DNA of 64,000 nt from Mycobacterium sp. ST-F2 (lineage in GTDB: Bacteria > Actinomycetota > Actinomycetes > Mycobacteriales > Mycobacteriaceae). Below, piece by piece: positions 45,143 to 53,419 of the stretch; the stretch's first letter is position 1, and the number at the start of each line of letters is the position of its first letter. The notes below the pieces were generated by a model that saw nothing but the letters and a program-made list of their open reading frames with translations, was not told where the DNA came from and did not search any database. The position numbers were made by a program, and so were the translations under genes. The stretch is taken from NCBI RefSeq assembly GCF_001905655.1, contig NZ_JMHT01000016.1, positions 1 through 64,000 on the forward strand. The letters run 5' to 3'.

Positions 45143-46128
45143 GCGCGGTCATTCACGCCACCGAGCCGGCCAGCCTGCGCGCGCGCATCATTCACTTCTT
45201 CGCGTCATTGCTGTTGGCCCGCATCCTGATTCGCGCGCTGACCACGGCGGAGTACGAGGCGACGTCACAGCGGATCGTGCGGGTGGGACGCAATGTCAAC
45301 AAGTTGGCCAGCCTGCAGCGTCGTCGGCCACCGCGCGGCTTCCGGCTGGTCGCCGAAAACTGGAGCGGCCTGCCGGTCGAATGGGTGTCGCCGTCAGACC
45401 TCGACGCGCCCATCACCGACGGGGTCATCCTGTATTTCCACGGCGGCGGGTTCGTCCTCGGCGATCTGAACACCCACCTGCGCGCCGTCGCGGCGCTCTC
45501 GCGCGTCACGCGATTGCCGTTGGTACACATCGAATATCGGCAGTACCCCGAGGTCGACCTGGAGACGACCATCCAGGACTGCCTGAGCGCTTACCGCCAC
45601 CTGCTGAGTCTGGGCGTCGATCCGGCCAAGGTGGTCCTCGCCGGCGACTCGGCCGGCGGATTCCTGGCGTTCGCGACCGCGCAGCAGGCGCCGAAGCACG
45701 GGCTCCCGAGTCCCGCAGGCGTGGTCGGCATTTCGCCTCTGCTGGAATTGGACAACGCCGCACGCACTGCGCATTCGACCGCGGCGACGGATGTCTTCGG
45801 GATCGCCGCCGGCTTCCCGGTCATCACCGAACGCATCTGTCCCGCCGGCAATCTCGACGAATTGGAGCCGGTTTCCGGTCCGATGGATTCGATGCCACCG
45901 TCGCTGATCGTCGCCTCCGAGACGGAGTCACTGTTGTGCGACGCCGAGCGGATGCAGGACAAACTGCACGAGGCCGGACGCAAGTGCGAGGTCGCGGCCT
46001 GGCCCAGTCAGGTCCACGCGTTCCCGGCCATATTCCCCGGACTGCCCGAGAGCCGCCGGGCCTACGCGCGCATGGCCGGTTTCATCGCCGACTGCCTGGC
46101 GGGCACGGCCCCGGCAAAGTCCGCCTAA
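45139..46128 (+). CDS. Alpha/beta hydrolase, hormone-sensitive-lipase-type esterase
   Basis: The 329-residue protein starts at GTG 45139 (GTGA overlap with xthA). It has an N-terminal hydrophobic segment, the oxyanion motif YFHGGGFVLGD, the nucleophile elbow AGDSAGGFLA, and a late Asp/His pair (SETESLL ... SQVHAFP). This is the HSL/LipN-like bacterial esterase family. The substrate is probably a short or medium acyl ester; specificity is unknown. Its 3' end overlaps the convergent TetR gene by 4 nt. Confidence 0.88.
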   Translation: MSAVIHATEPASLRARIIHFFASLLLARILIRALTTAEYEATSQRIVRVGRNVNKLASLQRRRPPRGFRLVAENWSGLPVEWVSPSDLDAPITDGVILYFHGGGFVLGDLNTHLRAVAALSRVTRLPLVHIEYRQYPEVDLETTIQDCLSAYRHLLSLGVDPAKVVLAGDSAGGFLAFATAQQAPKHGLPSPAGVVGISPLLELDNAARTAHSTAATDVFGIAAGFPVITERICPAGNLDELEPVSGPMDSMPPSLIVASETESLLCDAERMQDKLHEAGRKCEVAAWPSQVHAFPAIFPGLPESRRAYARMAGFIADCLAGTAPAKSA

Positions 46129-46685
46129 TTCAGGTGCTGCTCCACCGACTCGACAAGCGCCGCCTCGACACGGCGTAGCGGCACGTCCGACTTGGTTGCC
46201 TGCGCCATGACGATGGCACCCTCCACCGCGGCGACCGTCAGCGTCGCCTGGCGAGCGGCGTCATCGGCTGACAACCCCGCGGTTTCGAGCCCGGCGGCGA
46301 TTCGACGCTCCCAGTCCAGGAAGACCTCACCGGCGGCGTCGGCGGCCGCCGGCGCCTCGCTGCGGCCGAGTGCCGCAGCCACGATCGGGCAGCCCACCTC
46401 GAAGTCACCGCTGGCCAGGTTCGCAATCCACATCTCGATGAAGGCCCGGACCGCCCCGACCGGGCCTCGTTCCCCGATCAGTTGGTCGATGCCCTCGGCC
46501 AGCGTGTTGCCGGCCGTCACGGTCGCATCGGCGACGAGTTCCGCCTTGCCGCCCGGGAAATTCAGGTAGAGCGAACGGCGCGCGGCACCACTGCGTTCGA
46601 GTAACTGGCTGAGCCCCGTCGCTGCGACGCCCTGGCGCCGAATCAGATCGATGGCTGTGACTACGAGCCGATCGCGGGCACTCAT
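46125..46685 (-). CDS. TetR-family regulator divergent from mmpL
   Basis: The 186-residue protein starts at ATG 46685 behind AGGGAG. The helix-turn-helix is RDRLVVTAIDLIRRQGVAATGLSQLLERSGAARRSLYLNFPGGKAELV, and the rest is a TetR_C ligand domain with IEMWIANLASGDFEVGCPIVAAALG (LmrA/YxaF-like). It probably represses its own gene and the divergent mmpL gene through the two operator-like sites at 46719-46770. Confidence 0.9.
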   Translation of the reverse strand: MSARDRLVVTAIDLIRRQGVAATGLSQLLERSGAARRSLYLNFPGGKAELVADATVTAGNTLAEGIDQLIGERGPVGAVRAFIEMWIANLASGDFEVGCPIVAAALGRSEAPAAADAAGEVFLDWERRIAAGLETAGLSADDAARQATLTVAAVEGAIVMAQATKSDVPLRRVEAALVESVEQHLN

Positions 46686-46718
46686 GTGACGTAACTCCCT
46701 GTCTTTCAGCATTGTTTG

Positions 46719-46770
46719 TACACCAGTCGGTCTACTAGCGTCTGCCTCCAATAGTAGACCGAACGGTGTA
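46719..46770. promoter_or_regulatory. Paired TetR operator candidates (tetR-mmpL)
   Basis: TAGACCGAACGGTGTA (46755-46770) and the related site at 46719-46734 (inverted copy, TACACCAGTCGGTCTA) face each other. The first is itself a pseudo-palindrome of form TAnACCGnnCGGTnTA. An 11-bp perfect inverted repeat (46727-46737 and 46752-46762) links them. Their centres are 36 bp apart. Confidence 0.7.
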
Positions 46771-46799
46771 GTTCTGGTCTCGAATCGGAGGGGATCCGG

Positions 46800-49700
46800 G
46801 TGGGACACAACAGCAGGTTTTTCGCCGCCACCAGCCGTTTCTGTGCCAAATGGGCATGGCTCGTCATCGGCTTCTGGGTAGCGCTCGCCGGAATCCTCAA
46901 CATCGCCATCCCCCAGCTCGAGCAGACCGTCGCCGAGCATTCCGCGCCGTTCATGCCGGCGAACATCAAGGCCGCGCAGACGCTGCGCGAGATGTCCGAC
47001 GCCTTCGGCGTCCCGCGGTCCTCGGCCGTCGGCAGCGTCGTGCTGGTCGACGAGAAGGGCATCAATGCGGCCGACGAAGCCCTCTACCGCGACATCGTGG
47101 CCACCTTGCAGCGCGACACCACCAACGTCGCCTACGTGCTCGACACCTACGACAATCCGCAGCTGCGCGACATCGCGCTGAGCCCCGACCACAAGGCGAT
47201 CAACCTCGTCCTGGCCGGCACCGGCGCCGTCGGGTCCACCAAGGCACACAAGAACACCATCGCGATCCGCGACCAGCTGCACGCCCTACCCAAGCCGCCC
47301 GGAGTCGGGGTTTATCTCACCGGGCCGTCACCAACATTGGCTGATCTTTTCAGCGCCATGGACTTTTCGCTGCTGATCATCACCGCGGTGTCTGTCCTGC
47401 TGATCACGCTGGTGCTGCTGATGGTCTATCGGTCGCTGGCCACGGCCATGGTGCCGTTGCTGACCATCGGCATCGCACTCGGCGTGGCCCGCCCGATCGT
47501 GTCCCTGCTGGGTATGGCTGGGGTACTTACCGTTTCGAACTTCACCATCTCGCTGATGACCGCGATGCTGCTCGGCGCCGCCACCGACTACGCGATCTTC
47601 ATCCTGGCCGGCTATCACGAAGCCCGGCGTAGCCAGGTGCCCGTCATCGACGCGATAGCGCAAGCCGGACAGCGGGTTTCGGGCATCCCGATCGCCTCGA
47701 TGCTGACCATCGCGGCGGCCGCCACAGCCATGGGATTCACCGAACTCGGCATGTTCAAGGCCGCCGGCCCACCGATCGCCATCGCGATCGTCGTCGGACT
47801 AGCCGTCTCGATGTCCCTGCCCTACGCCCTGCTGTCGCTCCTCGGCAAGCGCGGACTGGCCGAACCGCGCCCCCTCAACGACCGCCGCTGGCGCCGCATC
47901 GGATCCACCATGATCCGCCGGTCGGGTGTACTGGTTGCCGCGTCGCTGGTGCTGTTGCTCAGTGCCGCAATGGTTCTGACCACGTTCCGGGTGAACTTCG
48001 ACGAGAACGCCATGCAGCTCGACGACACCGAGAGCTCCCTCGGTTACGAGAAGACCTACGCCCACTGGGGTGTCAACGAGGCGGCACCGGAATACCTGAT
48101 CGTCTCGGCCGACCATGACATGCGGAACACCGACGATCTGGCCGCGCTCGACCGTGTCGCGGGCCGCCTCGCCGGGATGGCCGAGATCGCCTACGTCCGA
48201 TCGATGACCCGGCCGGCCGGAAAGCAGTTGCCGCAGACCACCATCGGCTACCAGGCCGGGATTGTGGCCGACCGGCTCGGCGATGCCAAGAACCAGGTCA
48301 ACAAGGCGGTTCCCGACATTCACCGGCTGGACTCCGGTGCGGCCCAGCTGCGCGACGGCGCCGCCTCCGCGGTGACCCAGATTCCCCAATTGGTTTCGGG
48401 TATCAGGCAGGTGACCGGGCTGGCCCATCAGGTGCTCGACGGGTACCAGGCCGCCGGCGCCGGGCTGTCCACGCTCACCGACGGCACGGTGGACGTCCGT
48501 TCGGCGTTGGCCGATCTGAGTTCCTCCACCGGCTTGCTCGACGCAGCATTGCAGGCCATCGACGGCAACGCGCAGGTCGCCGATGCCGGCCGGCTGGTGA
48601 GTTCGGCGCTCGGCTCCGCGCTGGATCCGCAACCCGGCCCCGACTGCCTCATGAACCCGGTGTGCAGCCGAGCCCGCGCGGACATCGCCGACCTCGACGC
48701 CATCTCCAACGGCGCGGTCAGCCGCGCGCTGCTGCAGGCCCAGCGACTCTCCGCGGTCCCGCAGGTGACCGTCGAGAAGGTGCGGGCCGCCGAGCCGGCC
48801 ATCCGAAATGCGTTGGCCACGTTGCAGAAGATGGTGTCGAACCTGCCCGGTGGTTCGCCGGCCCAGGCCCGCACCCAGTTGGCCGAACTCGTGCGCGGCG
48901 CGGACCAGCTCAGCGCCGGGATGAACCGGCTCGCTGTCGGGCTCGACCAGGTCAAGGGCGGCGTGGACCAGGTGGTCACCATGTCAGGGCGCCTCACCGA
49001 CGGGCTCGGCCAGGCGACGGATTACCTGACGACCTTGAGCACGCACACCGGCGACGGCCCGGCATCGGGCTTCTACCTTCCGCCGCAAGGCTTTTCCGAC
49101 CCGGCCTTCCGGGCCGCGCAGGATCTGCTGTTCGCGCCCGACGGCAAGACCGCGCGGATGCTCGTCATCTGGAAGATCAACCCGTACAGTGCCCAGGCCC
49201 TCGACGCCTCCCGCGCGCTGGCGCCGGCGGCGACCGAGGCCGCAGCCGGAACCTCTTTGCAGACAGCACGTTTCGCCAGCACCGGCCTGGCGTCGCTGTC
49301 GGCAGACATGCGCGACCAGGTGTGGCATGACTTCGCCGTCTACGGCATCGTCGCGATCCTCGGTGTGCTGCTGGTGTTGATCGCGCTGTTGCGCAGCATC
49401 GCCGCGCCGGTGTTCATGGTCGCGGTCGTGACGTTGTCGTTCGCCGCCGCTTCCGGATTCAGCGTCTTGGTGTGGCAGCACATCATCGGGGTCGACATCG
49501 ACTGGTCGGTGTTCCCGGTGTCCTTCATGGCGCTCATCGCCGTCGGCGCGGACTACAGCATGCTGTTCGCCGCCCGCATCCGCGAAGAGTCGGGTGACGG
49601 CATGATCCGCGGCATCATGCGCAGCTTCGGCAGCACCGGCAGCGTCATCACCACTGCCGGCATCGTCTTCGCGCTCACCATGTTCGCGCTGATGACCGGG

Positions 49701-49850
49701 CGGGTGATCAACCTGCTGCAGATCGGGTTCACCATCGGCATCGGCCTGCTGATCGACATCACGCTGGTCCGCACCGTGCTGGTGCCCGCCGCGATGGCCA
49801 TGATCGGCAACCGCATCTGGTGGCCGAGCAAGCCGGCCGCGCACCCGTAG
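46800..49850 (+). CDS. MmpL/RND-family lipid transporter
   Basis: The 1016-residue protein starts at GTG 46800 behind GGAGGGG. TM1 is AWLVIGFWVALAGILNIAI; a periplasmic loop follows, then TM2-6 with the proton-relay pair GAATDYAIFILAGYHEARR. A large helical second loop (about 390-790, coiled coil with repeated QL/G spacing) precedes TM7-12 with AVGADYSMLFAARIREE. Both DY pairs are present, so it should be an active proton-driven exporter, probably of an envelope lipid or siderophore. No MmpS partner is adjacent. The repressor next to it is TetR-type. Confidence 0.92.
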   Translation: MGHNSRFFAATSRFCAKWAWLVIGFWVALAGILNIAIPQLEQTVAEHSAPFMPANIKAAQTLREMSDAFGVPRSSAVGSVVLVDEKGINAADEALYRDIVATLQRDTTNVAYVLDTYDNPQLRDIALSPDHKAINLVLAGTGAVGSTKAHKNTIAIRDQLHALPKPPGVGVYLTGPSPTLADLFSAMDFSLLIITAVSVLLITLVLLMVYRSLATAMVPLLTIGIALGVARPIVSLLGMAGVLTVSNFTISLMTAMLLGAATDYAIFILAGYHEARRSQVPVIDAIAQAGQRVSGIPIASMLTIAAAATAMGFTELGMFKAAGPPIAIAIVVGLAVSMSLPYALLSLLGKRGLAEPRPLNDRRWRRIGSTMIRRSGVLVAASLVLLLSAAMVLTTFRVNFDENAMQLDDTESSLGYEKTYAHWGVNEAAPEYLIVSADHDMRNTDDLAALDRVAGRLAGMAEIAYVRSMTRPAGKQLPQTTIGYQAGIVADRLGDAKNQVNKAVPDIHRLDSGAAQLRDGAASAVTQIPQLVSGIRQVTGLAHQVLDGYQAAGAGLSTLTDGTVDVRSALADLSSSTGLLDAALQAIDGNAQVADAGRLVSSALGSALDPQPGPDCLMNPVCSRARADIADLDAISNGAVSRALLQAQRLSAVPQVTVEKVRAAEPAIRNALATLQKMVSNLPGGSPAQARTQLAELVRGADQLSAGMNRLAVGLDQVKGGVDQVVTMSGRLTDGLGQATDYLTTLSTHTGDGPASGFYLPPQGFSDPAFRAAQDLLFAPDGKTARMLVIWKINPYSAQALDASRALAPAATEAAAGTSLQTARFASTGLASLSADMRDQVWHDFAVYGIVAILGVLLVLIALLRSIAAPVFMVAVVTLSFAAASGFSVLVWQHIIGVDIDWSVFPVSFMALIAVGADYSMLFAARIREESGDGMIRGIMRSFGSTGSVITTAGIVFALTMFALMTGRVINLLQIGFTIGIGLLIDITLVRTVLVPAAMAMIGNRIWWPSKPAAHP

Positions 49851-50217
49851 GGAATCGTCGACGATTAGATGGGCTCGGCGGTTCCGGCCGTGCCCATCCC
49901 GACTCGGGCTGCCGGGGTCTCTGTCGGCGCTGCGATCCTCGACGGTTAGTTGGACTTGGTAGCGCTTGCCGATCGGCACCTGACACCCGCAGTCCGCGCG
50001 GCGATCGTCAACGGTTAGGTCGCCTAACCACTGTCGGTCGCCTGACTAGCGCGGGTCCGGGATGGTCGGCGGCGCGTCCCGTCGGCGCCGTCTGCGTGTG
50101 TCGGGTGGCTAGTCGATCTAACCGTCGACGATCCCCTTCCCGTCGTTCCCACGGCGCCCGGCCGGATCCAATCTGGCTGCGGCCCTTCTATTTAGCTGCC
50201 CTAACCGTCGCCGATGG
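49851..50217. repeat. Five-copy interspersed motif array upstream of the 13E12 gene
   Basis: The motif (G/C)GATCGTCGACGGTTAG occurs at 49851-49868, 49932-49949 and 50001-50018 in direct orientation. It recurs at 50118-50135 and 50201-50217 inverted, with a few mismatches per copy. Additional structure: GGTTAGG/CCTAACC at 50013-50019 and 50023-50029, and GACTAGC/GCTAGTC at 50044-50050 and 50108-50114. Copies 3 and 4 thereby form the ends of a 135-bp imperfect inverted repeat. The whole 420-bp gap between mmpL and the HNH gene contains no coding frame. Confidence 0.75.
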
Positions 50218-50257
50218 GTCGCGTCCGCGGCCCCCGATTCGTGTCGGTGGGCAGGTA

Positions 50258-50278
50258 TACATTCGAACGTATGAGCGA
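50258..50278 (+). promoter_or_regulatory. SOS (LexA)-box-like sequence over -10 and start of the 13E12 gene
   Basis: The half site TCGAAC (50263-50268) is followed by four bases and GAGCGA (50273-50278, 4 of 6 against GTTCGA). It covers the ATG at 50271. TACATT at 50258-50263 is a -10-like box 7 nt before that ATG, so the transcript would be leaderless. In M. tuberculosis, several 13E12 genes have LexA boxes over their start codons. Confidence 0.55.
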
Positions 50279-51731
50279 ATCAAATGGTGATCCCCACGCC
50301 GCGGCCGCGGCGGTCGACGCGATCACCCTGGCCACCCGGCAAGAGAACGCCGCCGGCGCCCGCCGCCTGGGGGCGATCGGTGACCTGTGGGCGCTGCGGG
50401 CCCCCGACGACGACATCGAGAAACGGTATTGGGCGATCGACGGCTATGCCGGGCTGGTCGTCGAGGTCGCCGCCGCATTGGGGATATCCCGTAAGCGGGC
50501 CCAAGCCCAGGTGGACCGGGCGGTGACGCTCCGCACCCGCCTGCCGAAGGTGGCGGCCATCTACGCCAACGGCCTGATCGATGCGGTGATGGTCGCCATG
50601 ATCGTCGCCCGCACCGACCTGATCATCGACGACGACGTCGCCGGGCAGGTCGATGCCGACCTGGCCGCCAAGATCGTGGCCTGGGGCCGGTTGTCGAAAC
50701 CGAAAATGGAACAACGCATCGACGCCATCATCGCCGCGTCCGACCAGGCCGGGGTCCACCAACCCAAACCCCCGTCGCAGGCCCGCTACCTCGACATCCG
50801 CGCCTGCGGCCCCGGCGCAGCCAGCATCTGCGGCACGATAGACGCGGCGACCGCCGCCGTGCTCGACGCCGCCATCGACGACCTCGCCAAGAGTGTGTGC
50901 CGCAACGATCCGCGCTCCCATGATCAGCGCCGCGCCGCCGCCATCGACGCCCTCGCCCGCGGGCAGCGGCTGGCCTGCCAATGCGACAACCCGGACTGCC
51001 CCGCCGCCGCGGCCGCCATGGGGGAACCGCCGGCCGCGACCGTCGGCACCCGCGCCGTCATCTACGTGATCGCCGGCCCCAAAACCCTCGCCGGCCAAGC
51101 CCCGGGGTTCCTGCCCGGATACGGGCAGATCCCCGCCGAGCAGGTCGCCCGGCTCGCCGAGGGGGCGACCATCCGCGAGGTCGAGATTCCGCCGGATGCG
51201 GCCGAGCCCCGCTACCGTCCGTCGGCCAAGCTGGCGGAGTTCGTGCGCTGCCGAGACCTGACCTGCCGATTCCCCGGCTGCGACCGGCCCGCGCAAGCCT
51301 GCGACCTCGACCACACCGTCCCGTACCCGGCCGGGCCGACGCACCCGTCAGACCTCAAATGCCTGTGCCGGTTCCACCACCTACTCAAAACGTTCCACGG
51401 CTGGACCGACCACCAATACCCCGACGGCACCGTCGTCTGGGTCGCCCCCACCGGACACACCTACATCACCAAACCCGAAGGCGCCCACTGGTACCCACAA
51501 CTGGCCACACCCACCGGAACACCCACAATCACCGAACAACCACCACGCACCCCCGGGCGCGGGCACTGCATGCCCAAACGCAAACGCACCCGCGCCCAAG
51601 AACGCCAACAACTCATCAACGAAGCCCGCATGATCAACGAAGAACGCATCGCCAGCGAAGAATGGCACCGATACCGCGAACTCGAAATGGCCCACGCCGC
51701 AGAGGAATGGGATGAACCCGCACCATTCTGA
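50271..51731 (+). CDS. 13E12-type HNH endonuclease-domain protein (DUF222)
   Basis: The 486-residue protein starts at ATG 50271; an ATG at 50214 is possible but lies in the repeat motif. A DUF222-like N-terminal helical part (ARRLGAIGDLW, AAALGISRKRAQAQVDRAVTL, LIDAVMVAMIVARTD, CGTIDAATAAVLDAAIDDLA) precedes the HNH region near 326-370 (CRDLTCRFPGCDRPAQACDLDHTVPYPAGPT, CRFHHLLKTFHGW). All HNH Cys and His residues are present. The last 80 residues are Arg/Glu-rich helix. The family is linked to REP13E12 elements and is LexA-controlled in M. tuberculosis; its biological role is unresolved. Confidence 0.88.
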   Translation: MSESNGDPHAAAAAVDAITLATRQENAAGARRLGAIGDLWALRAPDDDIEKRYWAIDGYAGLVVEVAAALGISRKRAQAQVDRAVTLRTRLPKVAAIYANGLIDAVMVAMIVARTDLIIDDDVAGQVDADLAAKIVAWGRLSKPKMEQRIDAIIAASDQAGVHQPKPPSQARYLDIRACGPGAASICGTIDAATAAVLDAAIDDLAKSVCRNDPRSHDQRRAAAIDALARGQRLACQCDNPDCPAAAAAMGEPPAATVGTRAVIYVIAGPKTLAGQAPGFLPGYGQIPAEQVARLAEGATIREVEIPPDAAEPRYRPSAKLAEFVRCRDLTCRFPGCDRPAQACDLDHTVPYPAGPTHPSDLKCLCRFHHLLKTFHGWTDHQYPDGTVVWVAPTGHTYITKPEGAHWYPQLATPTGTPTITEQPPRTPGRGHCMPKRKRTRAQERQQLINEARMINEERIASEEWHRYRELEMAHAAEEWDEPAPF

Positions 51732-51786
51732 GCACCGAAAGGCAGCCGCTCACAATGGGTTTCACTGTCGTCTACTACGCCGAGTG

Positions 51787-52110
51787 CTACGGGCACCCCA
51801 GGAACTGGCATGTCGCGTTGGTGTTCTCGCCCGCGACGGTGCGGTAGTGGGGGTGGCCGCCGTACCAGCCGTCTTCGGCGGTCATACCGACGACCTGGGG
51901 CGGCATTCCACGGTGTACCAAGTTGTACTTATGGCAGGTCGTCCAGTCCCAGTCGACCTCGGTGAAGCCTCCGGGGACCGGCTGGCCCGGACACCAGGTG
52001 CCCGAGGAGGGCTCTGCCTGGGCAGTGCCGGCGCTCAATCCGAAAGCGGCCAGACTCATCCCGCCGGACAACAGTGCCGCCGCGGCCAGTCGTGCGATTC
52101 GTCGCGTCAT
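51787..52110 (-). CDS. Small secreted protein with paired cysteines
   Basis: The 107-residue protein has a classical Sec signal (MTRRIARLAAAALLSGGMSLAAFGLSAGTAQA, cleavage before EPSS). The mature part of about 75 residues has four Cys (GTWCPGQPVPGGF, TTCHKYN, ATCQFLGCP) and several Trp and Tyr, suggesting a small disulfide-stabilised exported protein. The CPGQPVPGG segment recurs in mycobacterial small secreted proteins of unknown function. The start ATG 52110 has AGGTGAG upstream. Confidence 0.8.
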   Translation of the reverse strand: MTRRIARLAAAALLSGGMSLAAFGLSAGTAQAEPSSGTWCPGQPVPGGFTEVDWDWTTCHKYNLVHRGMPPQVVGMTAEDGWYGGHPHYRTVAGENTNATCQFLGCP

Positions 52111-52247
52111 GTGAACTCACCTGTCTCTGCTGCTGATTGGTGAAGGAAGCATGCAGCCCGACGCTTGGCAGATTCTTGGCTTGCACCCGCGAGCAGCCGA
52201 ACACGACCCGGCACCGGTCCAGTCCCGGGTCGGTTCGGCTCCTGTGC

Positions 52248-52871
52248 CTAAACCAGTTCCGGCACCCGCAGGTGAGCGAAGGCCACATCGAATTCGGCCT
52301 CGTCCAGTTCGGCCGCGCCGGTTTCCTTCATGCGCATCTGCTTCATCGTGCGCGCGCCATCCCGGTTGCGCTCCATGGCTTCTCGGCTGTCGAACGTCGT
52401 GCAGGCCACGCCGCGTCCGGTGTTCCGATTGACAAGCAGGCTGGTGCTGCAGAAGCCCTCGAGCGCCTCACTGTCGGGGACGATGTTCATCTTGAAATGC
52501 TCGATGGCGGCGTCGGCATGAGCCGGATCGACATGCCCCCACGTGACGCGTGCACATGCGCCCTCGGGCATCTGGCGAGCGCGGTGCAATATCGCGATGT
52601 CCCACTCGTCGACGGTCGGGGCGCCGCCACTGAACATCTGGGTCGCCTTTTCGCGAATCGGCCGAACCTGCTCGGCGACAGCGTTCATCGCGTCCTGGGA
52701 CTCCCACGCGGTCACCACGATGCACCGGCCGGACTCCCGGTCTGTGAGCAGCGACATGCCGACGAACCCGTCGAGACCTTGGAGTTGGGGCATCACTTCA
52801 TCGCGGAGGTGAGCCACTCCCGAGTCGATAGCCGAGGGTTGTGCGTTGATAGTGGTAGAGCGTGCGTACAC
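52248..52871 (-). CDS. Two-domain antibiotic-biosynthesis-monooxygenase (ABM)-fold protein
   Basis: The 207-residue protein starts at GTG 52871 with GAGGGGG upstream. It consists of two tandem ferredoxin-like ABM halves (each about 100 residues): half 1 ends DGFVGMSLLTDRESGRCIVVTAWESQDAMNA and half 2 repeats LEGFCSTSLLVNRNTGRGVACTTFDSREAMER. The internal duplication forms a dimer-like unit. The family includes quinone- and heme-acting enzymes; no cofactor residues are recognisable here. The 5' leader has a nested hairpin. Confidence 0.85.
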   Translation of the reverse strand: MYARSTTINAQPSAIDSGVAHLRDEVMPQLQGLDGFVGMSLLTDRESGRCIVVTAWESQDAMNAVAEQVRPIREKATQMFSGGAPTVDEWDIAILHRARQMPEGACARVTWGHVDPAHADAAIEHFKMNIVPDSEALEGFCSTSLLVNRNTGRGVACTTFDSREAMERNRDGARTMKQMRMKETGAAELDEAEFDVAFAHLRVPELV

Positions 52872-52884
52872 GGCCCACCCCCTC

Positions 52885-52929
52885 TATATCGGGGCGGCGC
52901 CCCAGCGGCGCCGCCGGTCCACCGATATA
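52885..52929 (-). promoter_or_regulatory. Nested inverted repeat in the leader of the ABM gene
   Basis: The outer arms TATATCGG (52885-52892) and CCGATATA (52922-52929) enclose a GC-rich inner stem (52893-52901 with 52907-52915, 9 bp). The result is one long hairpin with a 6-nt bulge. It ends 14 nt before the GTG at 52871 and could be a terminator for the upstream operon, an operator, or a leader RNA structure. Confidence 0.55.
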
Positions 52930-53029
52930 CGTTCCTCCGATGTTCGGCGGGTGGCAATAGCCGATCGACACGGGTCTCGATATTGACGAGTGAGGACGAA
53001 TTCCGTTCTGCGAGAACAGGAATTGACGA

Positions 53030-53416
53030 CTAGCTTCGTTTTACGCCGGGAAGCCGGTCGACGAGCCAACCCAGCCGGGCCACCGTGGTATCGAGCGGCT
53101 CCACGACTTCGGCGAGCCGCTTCAGGCTCGGCAGGGTCGCCGCGATGGAGTTGGCACCGTGGGCGATCTTCTCGGCAGACGTGTCGATGCCGGCCGCGGC
53201 CTCGGTCAACGTGGTGATCTGGCTGGCGATCAGTTCGGCGTGCCTGTCGATGCCCGCTGCGCTCTCGCTCAGGGCGGCGATGTTGTCGGCGATGAACTGC
53301 GCGGATTTCCGGAGTTCGGCGACATCGTCCATCAATGCGAACACCGCTTGGACGAGGGTCTTCGGCCCGCGCTTCCGTTTGCCGGAGGAAGCCTCAGCTC
53401 CGTCTGCCTGCGCCAT
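53030..53416 (-). CDS. Basic N-terminal, coiled-coil protein of unknown function
   Basis: The 128-residue protein begins SSGKRKRGPKTLVQAVFALMDDVAELRKSAQFIADNI. Regularly spaced LS/LTEAAAGID..AE.IA units follow (two near-copies: ALSESAAGIDRHAELIASQI and TLTEAAAGIDTSAEKIAHGA), suggesting an amphipathic helical bundle or coiled coil. No catalytic motif is seen and I do not recognise the family. It is the last gene of the six-gene operon, 3 nt after the MerR gene. Confidence 0.7.
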   Translation of the reverse strand: MAQADGAEASSGKRKRGPKTLVQAVFALMDDVAELRKSAQFIADNIAALSESAAGIDRHAELIASQITTLTEAAAGIDTSAEKIAHGANSIAATLPSLKRLAEVVEPLDTTVARLGWLVDRLPGVKRS

Positions 53417-53419
53417 GAC

